From assembly GCA_025965895.1 (NCBI GenBank), contig JAOPWC010000130.1, forward strand, positions 21,130 to 85,129: a stretch of 64,000 nt of DNA. The letters run 5' to 3'. The DNA comes from Mycobacterium sp. Its GTDB lineage: Bacteria > Actinomycetota > Actinomycetes > Mycobacteriales > Mycobacteriaceae. A model generated the notes under the pieces. It did no database searches. It was not told where the DNA came from and worked only from the letters and a program-made list of their open reading frames with translations. This document shows, piece after piece, positions 9,321 through 19,422 of this stretch (positions are counted from its first letter, which is position 1; each line of letters opens with the position of its first letter). Both the position numbers and the translations under genes were made by a program.

Positions 9321-10925
9321 TCAGCCCTGAACCAGGTTGGCGGCTTCTCTTTCCACGTCGGCACGTAGCGTCTCGGCGGCCTTCCGCGCAGCAGCCAGGT
9401 CTGTGTCGACCGCCTCGCGAATTTCGATGTAACCCTTGATCTTCGGTTCGGTGCCCGATGGGCGCAGGGCGAGCCGCACCGACGTGCGCCCGGTGCCGCC
9501 CGAGAGGATCAGCGCGTCAGTGCGCATCTGCCCCCGGCCCGCCAACAGGTCGGTGACGGTCACATCGCTCCCGGCCAGTCGTGCCGGAGGTTGCGCCCGC
9601 AGCCGCGTCATCACCCCCGGCGCGTCGTCCGTCCGCGCGGTGATCGAAGAGGTGGCGTGGACGCCGAATTGCCGCGCGAGGTCGTCGAGCACGGCCGGCA
9701 CCGAGCGGCCACCGGCCTTCAGCCCCGCCACCAGGTCGCTGCACAGCACAGCTGCGCTGATCCCGTCCTTGTCCCGTACCGCGGCAGGGTCGACGCAGTG
9801 CCCGATCGCCTCTTCGTACGCGTACACCAACCCGCTGCCGGCAGCGCGGGCGAGCCATTTGAACCCGGTCAGCGTTTCGACGTGGCGCGCGCCGTGCGCC
9901 GCCGCGATCGACGCGAGCATCCGCGACGAAACCACGGTGCTTGCGACCACGGAGCCAGCGGCGGCATCGGACAGAATGTAGCCGCCCAGTAGCCAGCCGG
10001 TTTCGTCGCCTGAGAGCATCCGCCAGCCGTTTGCGGTCGGGATGCCGATCGCGCAACGGTCGGCGTCGGGGTCGAGGGCGACGGCGATGTCGGCGCCAAC
10101 GTCGGCGGCCAGTTGCAGAAGCGCATCGACGACACCGGGTTCCTCGGGGTTCGGGAACGCGACGGTGGGGAATTCGGGATCGGGGTCGGATTGAGCGGCA
10201 ACGGTATGGATGTCGTCGAAGCCTGCACGGCGCAGCACTTCGACGGCGCAGGCACCGCCGACCCCGTGCAGCGCGGTCAGCGCCACTCGCGCCGAACCGG
10301 TCCCGCGCCGCACCGACGCCGCTCGGGCGACGTACTGGTGCACCAGTTCGGCACCGGAAGCCTCGACCGGCCCGCGGGCGATCTCGTCGGCGAACGGCGC
10401 GACCGCGATGGCCGCTTCGATCGCGCGATCGGTGGGCGGGACGATCTGCATGCCGCCGTCGGTGTAGACCTTGTAGCCGTTGTCCGACGCCGGGTTGTGC
10501 GACGCGGTGATCTGCACGCCCGCGGCCGCGCCGGTGTGCCGCACCGCGAACGCCACCACCGGGGTGGGCTGTGGCCCCGGCAGGAGCGTGACTAAAAAGC
10601 CCTCTGCAGCAAGCACTTCGGCAGCGGCCGTCGCGAACCGCTGGGAGCCGTGACGGGCATCGTGGCCCACGATCACCGCGGACCCGGCAAGGCAGCGGTC
10701 CTTGAGCACCCGTGACAGCGCCCAGGTGGCCCGCAACACCACGGCCAGGTTCATCCCACCCGGTCCGCCGCGCATAGGACCGCGCAGCCCGGCGGTGCCG
10801 AACGCCAGTGACCCGGCAAAGCGGGCTGCCAGCTCGCCAGGGGGACATCCGGCCAGCTCCGCGGCGGTCACCGGGTCGGGATCGTGGGCGATCCACTCTT
10901 CAGGCGTCAACCCGTGCAGCGCCAT
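9321..10925 (-). CDS. pmmB: phosphomannomutase/phosphoglucomutase family protein
   Basis: ITASHNPASDNGYKVY, DPDADRCAIG, RPSGTEPKIKGY. Confidence 0.93.
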   Translation of the reverse strand: MALHGLTPEEWIAHDPDPVTAAELAGCPPGELAARFAGSLAFGTAGLRGPMRGGPGGMNLAVVLRATWALSRVLKDRCLAGSAVIVGHDARHGSQRFATAAAEVLAAEGFLVTLLPGPQPTPVVAFAVRHTGAAAGVQITASHNPASDNGYKVYTDGGMQIVPPTDRAIEAAIAVAPFADEIARGPVEASGAELVHQYVARAASVRRGTGSARVALTALHGVGGACAVEVLRRAGFDDIHTVAAQSDPDPEFPTVAFPNPEEPGVVDALLQLAADVGADIAVALDPDADRCAIGIPTANGWRMLSGDETGWLLGGYILSDAAAGSVVASTVVSSRMLASIAAAHGARHVETLTGFKWLARAAGSGLVYAYEEAIGHCVDPAAVRDKDGISAAVLCSDLVAGLKAGGRSVPAVLDDLARQFGVHATSSITARTDDAPGVMTRLRAQPPARLAGSDVTVTDLLAGRGQMRTDALILSGGTGRTSVRLALRPSGTEPKIKGYIEIREAVDTDLAAARKAAETLRADVEREAANLVQG

Positions 10926-11710
10926 CAGATCACGGCGAGCAGTTCGGCCAGCAGAGAACCCATCCGGGTCGCGGATTGACGGCCTGCCTGCAGCACTTCA
11001 GCGTGGGTGATCGGTTGCCCGGTCATCCCGGCGGCCAAGTTGGTGACCAGCGAGAGGCCGAGCACCTCCACGCCGGCCGCGCGTGCGGCGATCGCCTCGT
11101 GGACCGTCGACATGCCCACCAGGTCGGCGCCGAGCGTCCGCAACATCCGGATCTCCGCCGGGGTTTCGTACTGGGGTCCCGACACGCCGGCGTACACGCC
11201 TTCGGCGAGCGACGGGTCGATGCCACGGGCCAGCGCCCGCAGTCGCGGCGAGTAGGCGTCGACCATGTCGACGAACTGGGCGCCGACCAGCGGCGAGCGC
11301 CCGGTCAAGTTCAGGTGGTCGCCGATCAGCACCGGCTCGCCGATCGTGTAGTCGTCGCGGAGCCCCCCGGCGGCGTTGGTGAGCACCACCGCGCGCGCCC
11401 CGGCGGCTGCTGCCGCGCGGACCGGGCGGACGATGTCGGGCAGGTCGTGACCTTCGTAGGCGTGGATCCGCCCGAGCAGCACCAGCACCCGATTGTCCGC
11501 GACGGGAATCGACAACATCTGTCCTCGATGGCCGGCCGCGGCGGGCGGAGTGAAGCCGGGCAGCTCGGCCATCTGCAGCGTCGCCGCGGGCCGGCCCAGC
11601 GTTTCTGCCGCCGGCGCCCAGCCGGAACCCAGCACCACCGCAACCTCGTGGCGGGCGACGCCCGTGCGTTCGGCGATGAGGCGCGCCGCGCTCTCGGCGA
11701 GCTCATCCAT
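10925..11710 (-). CDS. deoD: purine nucleoside phosphorylase
   Basis: [62 protein letters not shown]. Confidence 0.93.
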   Translation of the reverse strand: MDELAESAARLIAERTGVARHEVAVVLGSGWAPAAETLGRPAATLQMAELPGFTPPAAAGHRGQMLSIPVADNRVLVLLGRIHAYEGHDLPDIVRPVRAAAAAGARAVVLTNAAGGLRDDYTIGEPVLIGDHLNLTGRSPLVGAQFVDMVDAYSPRLRALARGIDPSLAEGVYAGVSGPQYETPAEIRMLRTLGADLVGMSTVHEAIAARAAGVEVLGLSLVTNLAAGMTGQPITHAEVLQAGRQSATRMGSLLAELLAVI

Positions 11711-11744
11711 GATCGGCGAGCATAACCGCGGGTGGGATACTGCA

Positions 11745-12962
11745 ATGATGACCACCAGTTCGCCGACCCGCGGCGAGGCCGATGCCGACGCGCCGGCCGA
11801 GGTGGCTTCGGGGGTGGTGACGCGGCGGCGCGCGGACTTGATCGCGCTGTCGCACGAGATCCACGCCGAGCCGGAATTGGCGTTCCGCGAACACCGAAGC
11901 TGTGCGAAGACGCAGGCGCTGGTCGCCGAGCGCGGATTCGCCGTCACGTCGGGTCCCGGTGAGCTGGACACCGCGTTCCGCGCCGACTACGGCGGCGGCG
12001 ATCTGGTGGTCGCCGTGTGCGCGGAGTACGACGCGCTGCCGGGGCTGGGGCATGCCTGCGGTCACAACATGATTGCCGCGTCGGCGGTCGGCGCAGCGCT
12101 GGCGCTGGCCGAGGTGGCCGAGCGCCTGGGGCTGACCGTCGTGCTGATGGGCACCCCTGCGGAAGAATCGGGTGGCGGAAAAGCGTTGCTGCTCGAGGCG
12201 GGAGCGTTCGACGACGTCGCCGCCGCGGTGATGATCCACCCCGGTCCGGTCGACATCGCGGCCGCCCGCTCGCTCGCGTTGTCAGAGGTCGCGGTCGACT
12301 ACCGGGGCCGGGAATCGCACGCCGCGGTGGCGCCCCACCAGGGTGTCAACGCCGCCGACGCGGTCACTGTCGCGCAAGTGGCCATCGGGCTGTTGCGTCA
12401 GCAGCTGGTGCCCGGCCAGCTGGTGCACGGCATCGTCACCGACGGCGGCCAGGCCAGCAACGTGATCCCCGGCCGCGCCGCCATGCAGTACACGATGCGG
12501 GCCGGCGACCGGGCGTCGCTGCGCGCGCTCGAGGACCGGATGGCCGACTGTTTCCGGGCCGGCGCGATTGCGACGGGCTGCGAGTATCAGATCAACGAAA
12601 GCGCGCCCGCCTACGACGAGTTGCGGCCCGATCCGTGGCTTTCGGCGGTGTTCCGTGCCGAGATGGTCCGGTGCGGACGCAACCCGGTGTCTGAAGACCT
12701 CGAAGCCGCGCTGCCACTCGGCAGTACCGACATGGGCAATATCACTCATGTCATGGCGGGTATCCACCCCGTTGTGGGCATCGATTCTGGCGGTGCGTCG
12801 ATTCACCAGCCGGGATTCGCTGCTGCGGCGGTCGGCGCGAGTGCCGACGAAGCCGTGATCGACGGTGCGATCATGCTGGCACGCACGGTGATTCAGCTGG
12901 CTCAGACGCCCGCCGAGCGGGACCGCGTGTTGCAGGCACGGGCGGACCGGGCACCGCGATGA
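11745..12962 (+). CDS. amiB1: M20-family amidohydrolase
   Basis: [39 protein letters not shown]. Confidence 0.88.
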   Translation: MMTTSSPTRGEADADAPAEVASGVVTRRRADLIALSHEIHAEPELAFREHRSCAKTQALVAERGFAVTSGPGELDTAFRADYGGGDLVVAVCAEYDALPGLGHACGHNMIAASAVGAALALAEVAERLGLTVVLMGTPAEESGGGKALLLEAGAFDDVAAAVMIHPGPVDIAAARSLALSEVAVDYRGRESHAAVAPHQGVNAADAVTVAQVAIGLLRQQLVPGQLVHGIVTDGGQASNVIPGRAAMQYTMRAGDRASLRALEDRMADCFRAGAIATGCEYQINESAPAYDELRPDPWLSAVFRAEMVRCGRNPVSEDLEAALPLGSTDMGNITHVMAGIHPVVGIDSGGASIHQPGFAAAAVGASADEAVIDGAIMLARTVIQLAQTPAERDRVLQARADRAPR

Positions 12963-14134
12963 GCATGGTCGATACGGCGGAATCGTGGCTGGCCGCGCAC
13001 TACGACGACCTGGTCGCCTGGCGGCGGCACATCCACGCTCATCCGGAACTGGGCCGTCAGGAGTTCGGCACGACGCAGTTCGTCGCCGCGCAGCTCGCTG
13101 ACGCCGGTCTGAATCCCAAGGTGCTGCCCGCGGGCACGGGCCTGACGTGCGATCTGGGGCCGGCCCATCTGCCCAAGATCGCGTTGCGGGCCGACATGGA
13201 TGCGCTGCCGATGCCCGAACGCACCGGTGCGACGTACGCGTCGGTTGTGCCCAACATCACGCACGCCTGTGGCCACGACGCGCACACCGCGATGCTGCTC
13301 GGGGCGGCGCTGGCGCTGGCGTCGGTGCCCGATCTGCCGGTTGGTGTGCGGCTGATCTTCCAGCCGGCGGAGGAACTGATGCCGGGCGGGGCGATCGACA
13401 CGATCGCGGCCGGTGCGCTGGCCGGTGTTTCACGGATCTTCGCGCTGCACTGTGACCCGCGCCTGGATGTCGGGAAGGTGGCGGTTACCGTCGGCCCGAT
13501 CACGTCTGCGGCTGACTCGATCGAGATCACGCTGCATTCGCCCGGCGGTCACACGTCCCGGCCGCACCTGACGGCCGACTTGGTGTACGGCATCGGCACG
13601 CTGATCACCGGTTTGCCGGGGGTGCTGTCACGCCGCATCGACCCGCGCAACAGCACGGTCATGGTGTGGGGTGCGGTCAACGCGGGGGTGGCCGCCAATG
13701 CGATTCCCCAGGTCGGGACGCTGGCCGGGACGATCCGCACCGCCAGCCACGAGACTTGGCTGACGCTGGAGGCGATCGTGCGCGAAACCGTGACGTCGCT
13801 GTTGGCTCCGCTTGGTGTCGAGCACTCTCTTCAGTACCGCCGCGGCGTGCCGCCGGTGGTCAACGAGGAGATCTCGACGCGCATCCTGACGCATGCGATA
13901 GAAGCTGTGGGGCCCGATATGCTGGCGGAAACGCGCCAGTCCGGTGGTGGTGAGGACTTCTCCTGGTATCTGGAGGAAGTGCCGGGCGCAATGGCGCGGC
14001 TGGGGGTGTGGTCGGGTCGCGGGCAACAGCTCGACCTGCACCAGCCGACATTCGACCTGGACGAGCGGGCGCTCGCTGTCGGGCTGCGGGTGCTCGTCAA
14101 CATCGTCGAGCAGGCCGCCACGTTCGGGGCCTAG
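12959..14134 (+). CDS. amiA1: M20-family amidohydrolase
   Basis: RRHIHAHPELGRQEF, ACGHDAHTAMLLGAA, FQPAEELMPGGA. Confidence 0.88.
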   Translation: MSMVDTAESWLAAHYDDLVAWRRHIHAHPELGRQEFGTTQFVAAQLADAGLNPKVLPAGTGLTCDLGPAHLPKIALRADMDALPMPERTGATYASVVPNITHACGHDAHTAMLLGAALALASVPDLPVGVRLIFQPAEELMPGGAIDTIAAGALAGVSRIFALHCDPRLDVGKVAVTVGPITSAADSIEITLHSPGGHTSRPHLTADLVYGIGTLITGLPGVLSRRIDPRNSTVMVWGAVNAGVAANAIPQVGTLAGTIRTASHETWLTLEAIVRETVTSLLAPLGVEHSLQYRRGVPPVVNEEISTRILTHAIEAVGPDMLAETRQSGGGEDFSWYLEEVPGAMARLGVWSGRGQQLDLHQPTFDLDERALAVGLRVLVNIVEQAATFGA

Positions 14135-15291
14135 CGGATCTTTCCGGCGATGGCGGGCCCGACCCGGGGACGCCGCCACAATTCCCAGCTCAGGCGCAAC
14201 GCCCCGATCGCGCCGAGAACCACCAGCGTCAGCACGGCCGGGATGTGGACAGCGAGCGGCAATACGAGCAGGCACGCCGCACCGGTAATGAGCCGGTCGA
14301 CGGTGAGTTGGTGGTGATCGCGCCACCGGTAGGCCACATCTCCCAGGTAAAACAGCGCCACGCCGCCGGTCAGCGCAAGGGCGGGCAGCGTTTTCAGGGG
14401 CGCGTCGAATTGCGCCACCGAGGCGTGGGCGCCGACGGCGAAGAACACGATGCCGGCGACGAGCAGCAGGTGCAGATAGCTGTAGGCATCGCGGGCCAGC
14501 AACGCCCGCTCGGTGCCGTCGGCGTGCCGCAGTCTCTGCTCCGCTCCGGAGGTGAGGCCGAAGTAGGTCCACCACAGGGTGGCGGAGATCAGGACACCAA
14601 GGACCAGGCAGGCGATAACGCCGGGCTTTTGGATGTCTTTTCCACCGGTGCCCAATTCGACGATCGCCTCACCCAACGCGATGATGACGATCGAGCCGTG
14701 GCGTTCAACGAAATAGGACGGCACTACCCTGAAGCCGCCGATGCTCGTCACGAGCGGCACGCTGTAGTCGATGCAGGCCGCAGCGACCCACAGCAACTCG
14801 CGGTAGGGCGAGTCGACGAACGCGGCGGCGACGATCAATGCCGGGGCCGCGACGAAGGCCGGCGCCATCCGGCGCGCTGCGGTCCGTGTATCCAGCGCCT
14901 CACCGGACGCGCCTGCAAGCAGCTTGACGACGTGGATCAGCCGAACGACGAACAACGCCAGGCCGAACACAAGCGCTCCGCTGCCGAATGCGGTCGGCGT
15001 CGCGGTTGCCGCGACGAGCATGGCCGCCATCGCCACAATCATCACGCTGGTGTGTCTCACGTCGTTCGTGCCGAACGCGTTCCTCAGCCAGGTGTAGCGT
15101 TCCCACGCCCACCACACCGCGAGCAGAGCCAGCACCCCACGCCCAAATCCCAGCCAGCTGACATGGGAAAGCATCAGTTGGGTGACTTGGGACATCGCAA
15201 ACACGAACACGAGGTCGAAGAACAGCTCCAGGTTGCCCGGTGAGCGTTCGTCGTCCGGTTGCCGTGATCCGTCTGATCCATCCCCCGACAT
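14131..15291 (-). CDS. low temperature requirement protein A (LtrA) family membrane protein
   Basis: NLELFFDLVFVFAMSQVTQLM and multiple TM segments; ERHGSIVIIALGEAIVELG. Confidence 0.87.
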   Translation of the reverse strand: MSGDGSDGSRQPDDERSPGNLELFFDLVFVFAMSQVTQLMLSHVSWLGFGRGVLALLAVWWAWERYTWLRNAFGTNDVRHTSVMIVAMAAMLVAATATPTAFGSGALVFGLALFVVRLIHVVKLLAGASGEALDTRTAARRMAPAFVAAPALIVAAAFVDSPYRELLWVAAACIDYSVPLVTSIGGFRVVPSYFVERHGSIVIIALGEAIVELGTGGKDIQKPGVIACLVLGVLISATLWWTYFGLTSGAEQRLRHADGTERALLARDAYSYLHLLLVAGIVFFAVGAHASVAQFDAPLKTLPALALTGGVALFYLGDVAYRWRDHHQLTVDRLITGAACLLVLPLAVHIPAVLTLVVLGAIGALRLSWELWRRPRVGPAIAGKIR

Positions 15292-15457
15292 GGTCGTGTG
15301 ATTACCCAGCCGCGGAAGCCGCAACGCAGCCGAATGCCGCGGGAATATGAGGGGCCAAAGGGTTTCAGCACATGGGCGAGGTTTTGGCGGTGCTCGAGTG
15401 GCCGGTGTGGCTGCGCCGTCGCGAACCGATCGACCACCGCCGAACAGAAGGTCGGCC

Positions 15458-15502
15458 ACCGTCGGCGGCCAGAATAGCTATCCGCTTGCCCTGCAGTTCA
15501 TT
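15458..15502 (-). pseudogene. short N-terminal remnant resembling a DJ-1/PfpI-family protein (NELQGKRIAILAADG)
   Basis: 15-residue stretch matches the typical PfpI-like N-terminus and then loses similarity. Confidence 0.4.
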
Positions 15503-15642
15503 TGCCAGGCCCAGGCCGCCCGCAAGCGCTCCGCGATAGGCCAAGCGGCGCATTCCGCGGGTTCGGCGGGCTCAACCAGGCAGAACCAATGATGATCTGG
15601 AACATGTTCCCGGCGTTGGCTTTCGCCCTACCCGCCTCGGAC

Positions 15643-16122
15643 TTAGCCGCCGTGCCCCGGACCGACGTTACGCGCCGGTCGGGTGCGCAGAGCCTGCACA
15701 TAGTCGGGTGGTGCACCGGCGATTTCGGCTGCATCGGCCATCACGCCGAGATAGCGCGCCGAGGGCAGTCCGCCCTCCCATGCGTCCAAGACGTACAACC
15801 ACGCGAGCACCGGATCCGTGGTGGTGTCAGACGACAGCCGCTGCACTCGGCATCGGATCTTCTTGTGGACGCCCAGTTCCGAGCCTTCCCAGCGGTCCAG
15901 ATTCGTCTCGTCCGACGGGGTCATGTCGTAGAGCACGACGAACACCTTCGAGTGCGGTTCCTCAACGACCGTGGCCAGTGCGCCCTCCCAGCCAATGTCC
16001 TCGCCTCCGAAAGTGAGCCGCCAGCCGTGCAGCCAGCCCGTTCCGGCCATCGGGGAATGCGGCGCCCGCTGCAGCATCTGCTCGGGATGCATGTTCGACC
16101 CGTACGCGGCGTAGATCGGCAC
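15643..16122 (-). CDS. gamma-glutamylcyclotransferase-like protein
   Basis: MPIYAAYGSNMHPEQML; Rv3304 position. Confidence 0.82.
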   Translation of the reverse strand: MPIYAAYGSNMHPEQMLQRAPHSPMAGTGWLHGWRLTFGGEDIGWEGALATVVEEPHSKVFVVLYDMTPSDETNLDRWEGSELGVHKKIRCRVQRLSSDTTTDPVLAWLYVLDAWEGGLPSARYLGVMADAAEIAGAPPDYVQALRTRPARNVGPGHGG

Positions 16123-16188
16123 GGGAAAAGCCTAAAGCGTTTCCCGGTGGCTGGGCGCCCAACTGTGCGAGTGGCTACGGTTGGGGCT

Positions 16189-17601
16189 GTGGCAACCCGC
16201 ATCGTGATCATCGGCGGCGGGCCCGCCGGGTACGAGGCGGCATTGGTCGCGGCCGCACATAGCTCCGACGTCGACGTGACCGTGGTCGACTCCGACGGCA
16301 TCGGTGGCGCCTGCGTGATGTTCGACTGCGTGCCGTCGAAAACGCTCATCGCGTCGACCGGCCTTCGCACCGACCTGCGTCGTGCTCCAGACCTCGGCTA
16401 CGACTTGAATTTCGAGGACGCCAAGGTCCTGGTGCCGAAGCTCTACCGGCGCGTCAAGACGCTGGCAGCCGCCCAGTCAGCCGACATCACCAATGCGCTG
16501 TGCGCCCACGGCGTGAAGATTCTCGACGGCCGCGGCGAACTCGTCGATGACGTGCCCGGCCTGGCTCAGCACCGTGTCAAGGTCACGTCGCCCGACAGCA
16601 GTACCTGCACCCTGCATGCAGACGTCGTGCTGATCGCCACCGGGGCCAGCCCACGAGTCCTGCCCGGCGCCGAACCCGACGGCGAGCGAATCCTGACCTG
16701 GCGGCAGCTCTACGACCAGGACGAGCTGCCTGAACACCTGGTCGTGGTCGGCTCGGGTGTCACCGGCGCCGAGTTCGTCAACGCCTACACCGAACTCGGC
16801 GTGATGGTCACCGTCGTCGCCAGCCGCGACCAGATCCTGCCGCACGAGGACTCCGACGCCGCCGCCGTGCTGGAGGACGTGTTCGCCGAACGCGGCGTGA
16901 CGCTGGTCAAGAACGCCCGCGCCGACAAGGTCCTCCGCACCGACGCCGGCGTCGTGGTGCAGATGACCGACGGCCGCTGCGTCGAAGGCAGCCACGCGCT
17001 GATGACAGTCGGATCTGTGCCCAACACCCGGGGGCTCGGCCTCGAGCGGGTCGGCATCGAGCTCGGCAAGGGCAACTACCTGGTCGTCGACCGGGTGTCG
17101 CGCACACCGGTGCCGACGATCTACGCCGCCGGCGACTGTACTGGGCTGCTGCTGTTGGCCTCGGTCGCGGCGATGCAGGGCCGCATCGCGATGTACCACG
17201 CGCTGGGTGAGGCCGTCACCCCGATCCGGCTGCGTACGGTCTCGGCGGCCGTCTTCACCCGGCCCGAGATCGCGGCCGTCGGCGTACCGCAGTCGGCAAT
17301 CGACAGCGGCAAAGTGCCTGCCCGCACGATCATGCTGCCGCTGAACACCAACGCCCGCGCCAAGATGTCCAGCCTGCGGCGCGGCTTCGTCAAGATCTTC
17401 TGCCGCCCGGCCACCGGCGTCGTGATCGGCGGCGTCGTGGTGGCGCCGGTCGCATCCGAGCTGATCCTGCCGATCGCATTGGCCGTGCAGAACCTGCTGT
17501 CGGTCACCGATCTCGCCGCGACACTGTCGGTCTACCCGTCGCTGTCCGGGTCGGTCACCGAGGCGGCCCGCCAGTTGATGGCGCACGACGACCTGGATTG
17601 A
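16189..17601 (+). CDS. lpdA: NAD(P)H quinone reductase / dihydrolipoamide dehydrogenase-like flavoprotein
   Basis: VATRIVIIGGGPAGYEAALVAA, IGGACVMFDCVPSKTLI, YAAGDCTG; GTG start at 16189. Confidence 0.9.
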   Translation: MATRIVIIGGGPAGYEAALVAAAHSSDVDVTVVDSDGIGGACVMFDCVPSKTLIASTGLRTDLRRAPDLGYDLNFEDAKVLVPKLYRRVKTLAAAQSADITNALCAHGVKILDGRGELVDDVPGLAQHRVKVTSPDSSTCTLHADVVLIATGASPRVLPGAEPDGERILTWRQLYDQDELPEHLVVVGSGVTGAEFVNAYTELGVMVTVVASRDQILPHEDSDAAAVLEDVFAERGVTLVKNARADKVLRTDAGVVVQMTDGRCVEGSHALMTVGSVPNTRGLGLERVGIELGKGNYLVVDRVSRTPVPTIYAAGDCTGLLLLASVAAMQGRIAMYHALGEAVTPIRLRTVSAAVFTRPEIAAVGVPQSAIDSGKVPARTIMLPLNTNARAKMSSLRRGFVKIFCRPATGVVIGGVVVAPVASELILPIALAVQNLLSVTDLAATLSVYPSLSGSVTEAARQLMAHDDLD

Positions 17602-17620
17602 CCCGTAATCTGAGGATAAG

Positions 17621-17666
17621 TGACCGACCAGTAACAAACCGACCAGTAACAGACCGACCAGTAACA
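17621..17666. repeat. 15/16-bp tandem repeat (gaccgaccagtaaca) x3 upstream of glpD2
   Basis: 17621-17636, 17637-17651, 17652-17666; ends 10 bp before the GTG start. Confidence 0.93.
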
Positions 17667-17676
17667 AGGAGTACCT

Positions 17677-19422
17677 GTGATCGAGGCTGCCCCCGCTCCT
17701 GGCAACGGGCAGACGTTCCTGGGTCCCCGGGAGCGGGCCGTGGCATGGGAGCGGCTCGGGTCCGAGCAGTTCGACGTCGTGGTGATCGGCGGCGGCGTAG
17801 TGGGTGCGGGCGCCGCGCTGGACGCCGCCACCCGCGGGTTGAAGGTCGCGCTGGTGGAAGCGCGCGACTTCGCCTCCGGCACGTCGAGCCGGTCGTCGAA
17901 GATGTTCCACGGCGGCCTTCGCTACCTCGAACAGCTGGAGTTCGGCCTGGTGCGTGAGGCGCTGCACGAGCGTGAGCTGTCGCTGACCACGCTGGCGCCG
18001 CATCTGGTCAAGCCGCTGCCGTTCTTGTTTCCGCTGACCAAACGGTGGTGGGAGCGGCCCTACGTGGCAGCCGGCATGTTCCTCTACGACCAGCTCGGCG
18101 GCGCGAAATCAGTTCCGCCACAGAAGCACTTGACGAAGGCGGGAGCGCTGCGGCTGGCGCCGGGCCTGAAGCGCAGCTCGCTGATCGGCGGCATCCGCTA
18201 CTACGACACCGTGGTCGACGATGCGCGGCACACCATGACCGTCGCCCGCACGGCCGCACACTACGGCGCGGTGGTGCGGGCGTCGACGCAGGTCGTGTCG
18301 CTGCTGCGCGAGGGTGACCGCGTGATCGGCGTGCGCGTGCGCGACTCCGAAGACGGCGCGATGACCGGGGTGCGCGGCCACGTCGTGATCAATGCCACCG
18401 GGGTGTGGACCGACGAGATCCAAGCGTTGTCAAAGCAGCGCGGACGATTCCGGGTGCGCGCATCCAAGGGTGTGCACATCGTCGTCCCGCGCGACCGCAT
18501 CGTCAGCGAGGTGGCGATCATTCTGCGCACAGAGAAGTCGGTGCTCTTCGTGATCCCGTGGGGCACGCACTGGATCATCGGCACCACGGACACCGACTGG
18601 AACCTCGACCTGGCCCACCCGGCGGCCACGAAGGCCGACATCGACTACATCCTCGGGCACGTCAACACCGTGCTGGCCACCCCGCTGACCCACGACGACA
18701 TCGACGGCGTCTACGCCGGCCTGCGCCCGCTGCTGGCGGGGGAGAGCGACGACACTTCCAAGCTCTCACGTGAGCACGCGGTGGCGGTGCCTGCGCCCGG
18801 GCTGGTCGCGATCGCCGGCGGCAAGTACACCACCTACCGGGTGATGGGCGCGGACGCGGTGGACGCCGCCAGTGAGTTCATTCCGGCACGGGTGGCGCCG
18901 TCGATCACCGAGAAGGTGCCACTGCTGGGTGCCGACGGTTACTTCGCGCTGGTCAACCAGACCGAGCGGGTCGGTGCCTACTACGGGCTGCACCCGTATC
19001 GGGTGCGGCATCTGCTGGACCGGTACGGGTCGCTCATCGGCGAGGTGCTGGCGATGGCCGAGGACAGGCCGGAGTTGCTGACACCGATCACCGAGGCGCC
19101 GGTCTACTTGAAGGTGGAGGCGGTGTACGCGGCGGTCGCGGAGGGGGCCCTTCACCTCGAGGACATCCTGGCGCGGCGGATGCGGATCGCGATCGAATAC
19201 CCGCACCGCGGCGTCGACTGCGCTCGCGAAGTCGCCGAAGTGGTTGCGCCGGTGCTGGGTTGGGACGCGGCGGACATCAAACGCGAGGTCGACACGTACA
19301 TCGCGCGGGTGGACGCCGAGGTGCGCTCCCAACAGCAGCCCGACGACGAGTCGGCCGACGCGCTGCGGGCCGCGGCGCCGGAGGCCCGCGCCGAGATCCT
19401 CGAACCGGTACCCCTGACGTGA
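17677..19422 (+). CDS. glpD2: glycerol-3-phosphate dehydrogenase
   Basis: FDVVVIGGGVVGAGAALDAATRGLKVALVEARDFASGTSSRSSKMFHGGLRYLEQ. Confidence 0.95.
   Translation: MIEAAPAPGNGQTFLGPRERAVAWERLGSEQFDVVVIGGGVVGAGAALDAATRGLKVALVEARDFASGTSSRSSKMFHGGLRYLEQLEFGLVREALHERELSLTTLAPHLVKPLPFLFPLTKRWWERPYVAAGMFLYDQLGGAKSVPPQKHLTKAGALRLAPGLKRSSLIGGIRYYDTVVDDARHTMTVARTAAHYGAVVRASTQVVSLLREGDRVIGVRVRDSEDGAMTGVRGHVVINATGVWTDEIQALSKQRGRFRVRASKGVHIVVPRDRIVSEVAIILRTEKSVLFVIPWGTHWIIGTTDTDWNLDLAHPAATKADIDYILGHVNTVLATPLTHDDIDGVYAGLRPLLAGESDDTSKLSREHAVAVPAPGLVAIAGGKYTTYRVMGADAVDAASEFIPARVAPSITEKVPLLGADGYFALVNQTERVGAYYGLHPYRVRHLLDRYGSLIGEVLAMAEDRPELLTPITEAPVYLKVEAVYAAVAEGALHLEDILARRMRIAIEYPHRGVDCAREVAEVVAPVLGWDAADIKREVDTYIARVDAEVRSQQQPDDESADALRAAAPEARAEILEPVPLT

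Noticed and set aside
14008-15243. 411-aa plus-strand ORF opposite the LtrA-like gene
   Set aside because: No recognisable domain; reverse complement encodes a good membrane protein.
15502-16188. N-terminal extension of the lpdA ORF track entry
   Set aside because: Extension is antisense to the gamma-glutamylcyclotransferase gene; a GTG at 16189 gives the expected VATRIVIIGGGPAGYEA start.
16477-18003. 508-aa minus-strand ORF
   Set aside because: Antisense to lpdA and glpD2; its LLLVGLLLVG stretch is only the translation of the 15-bp tandem repeat.
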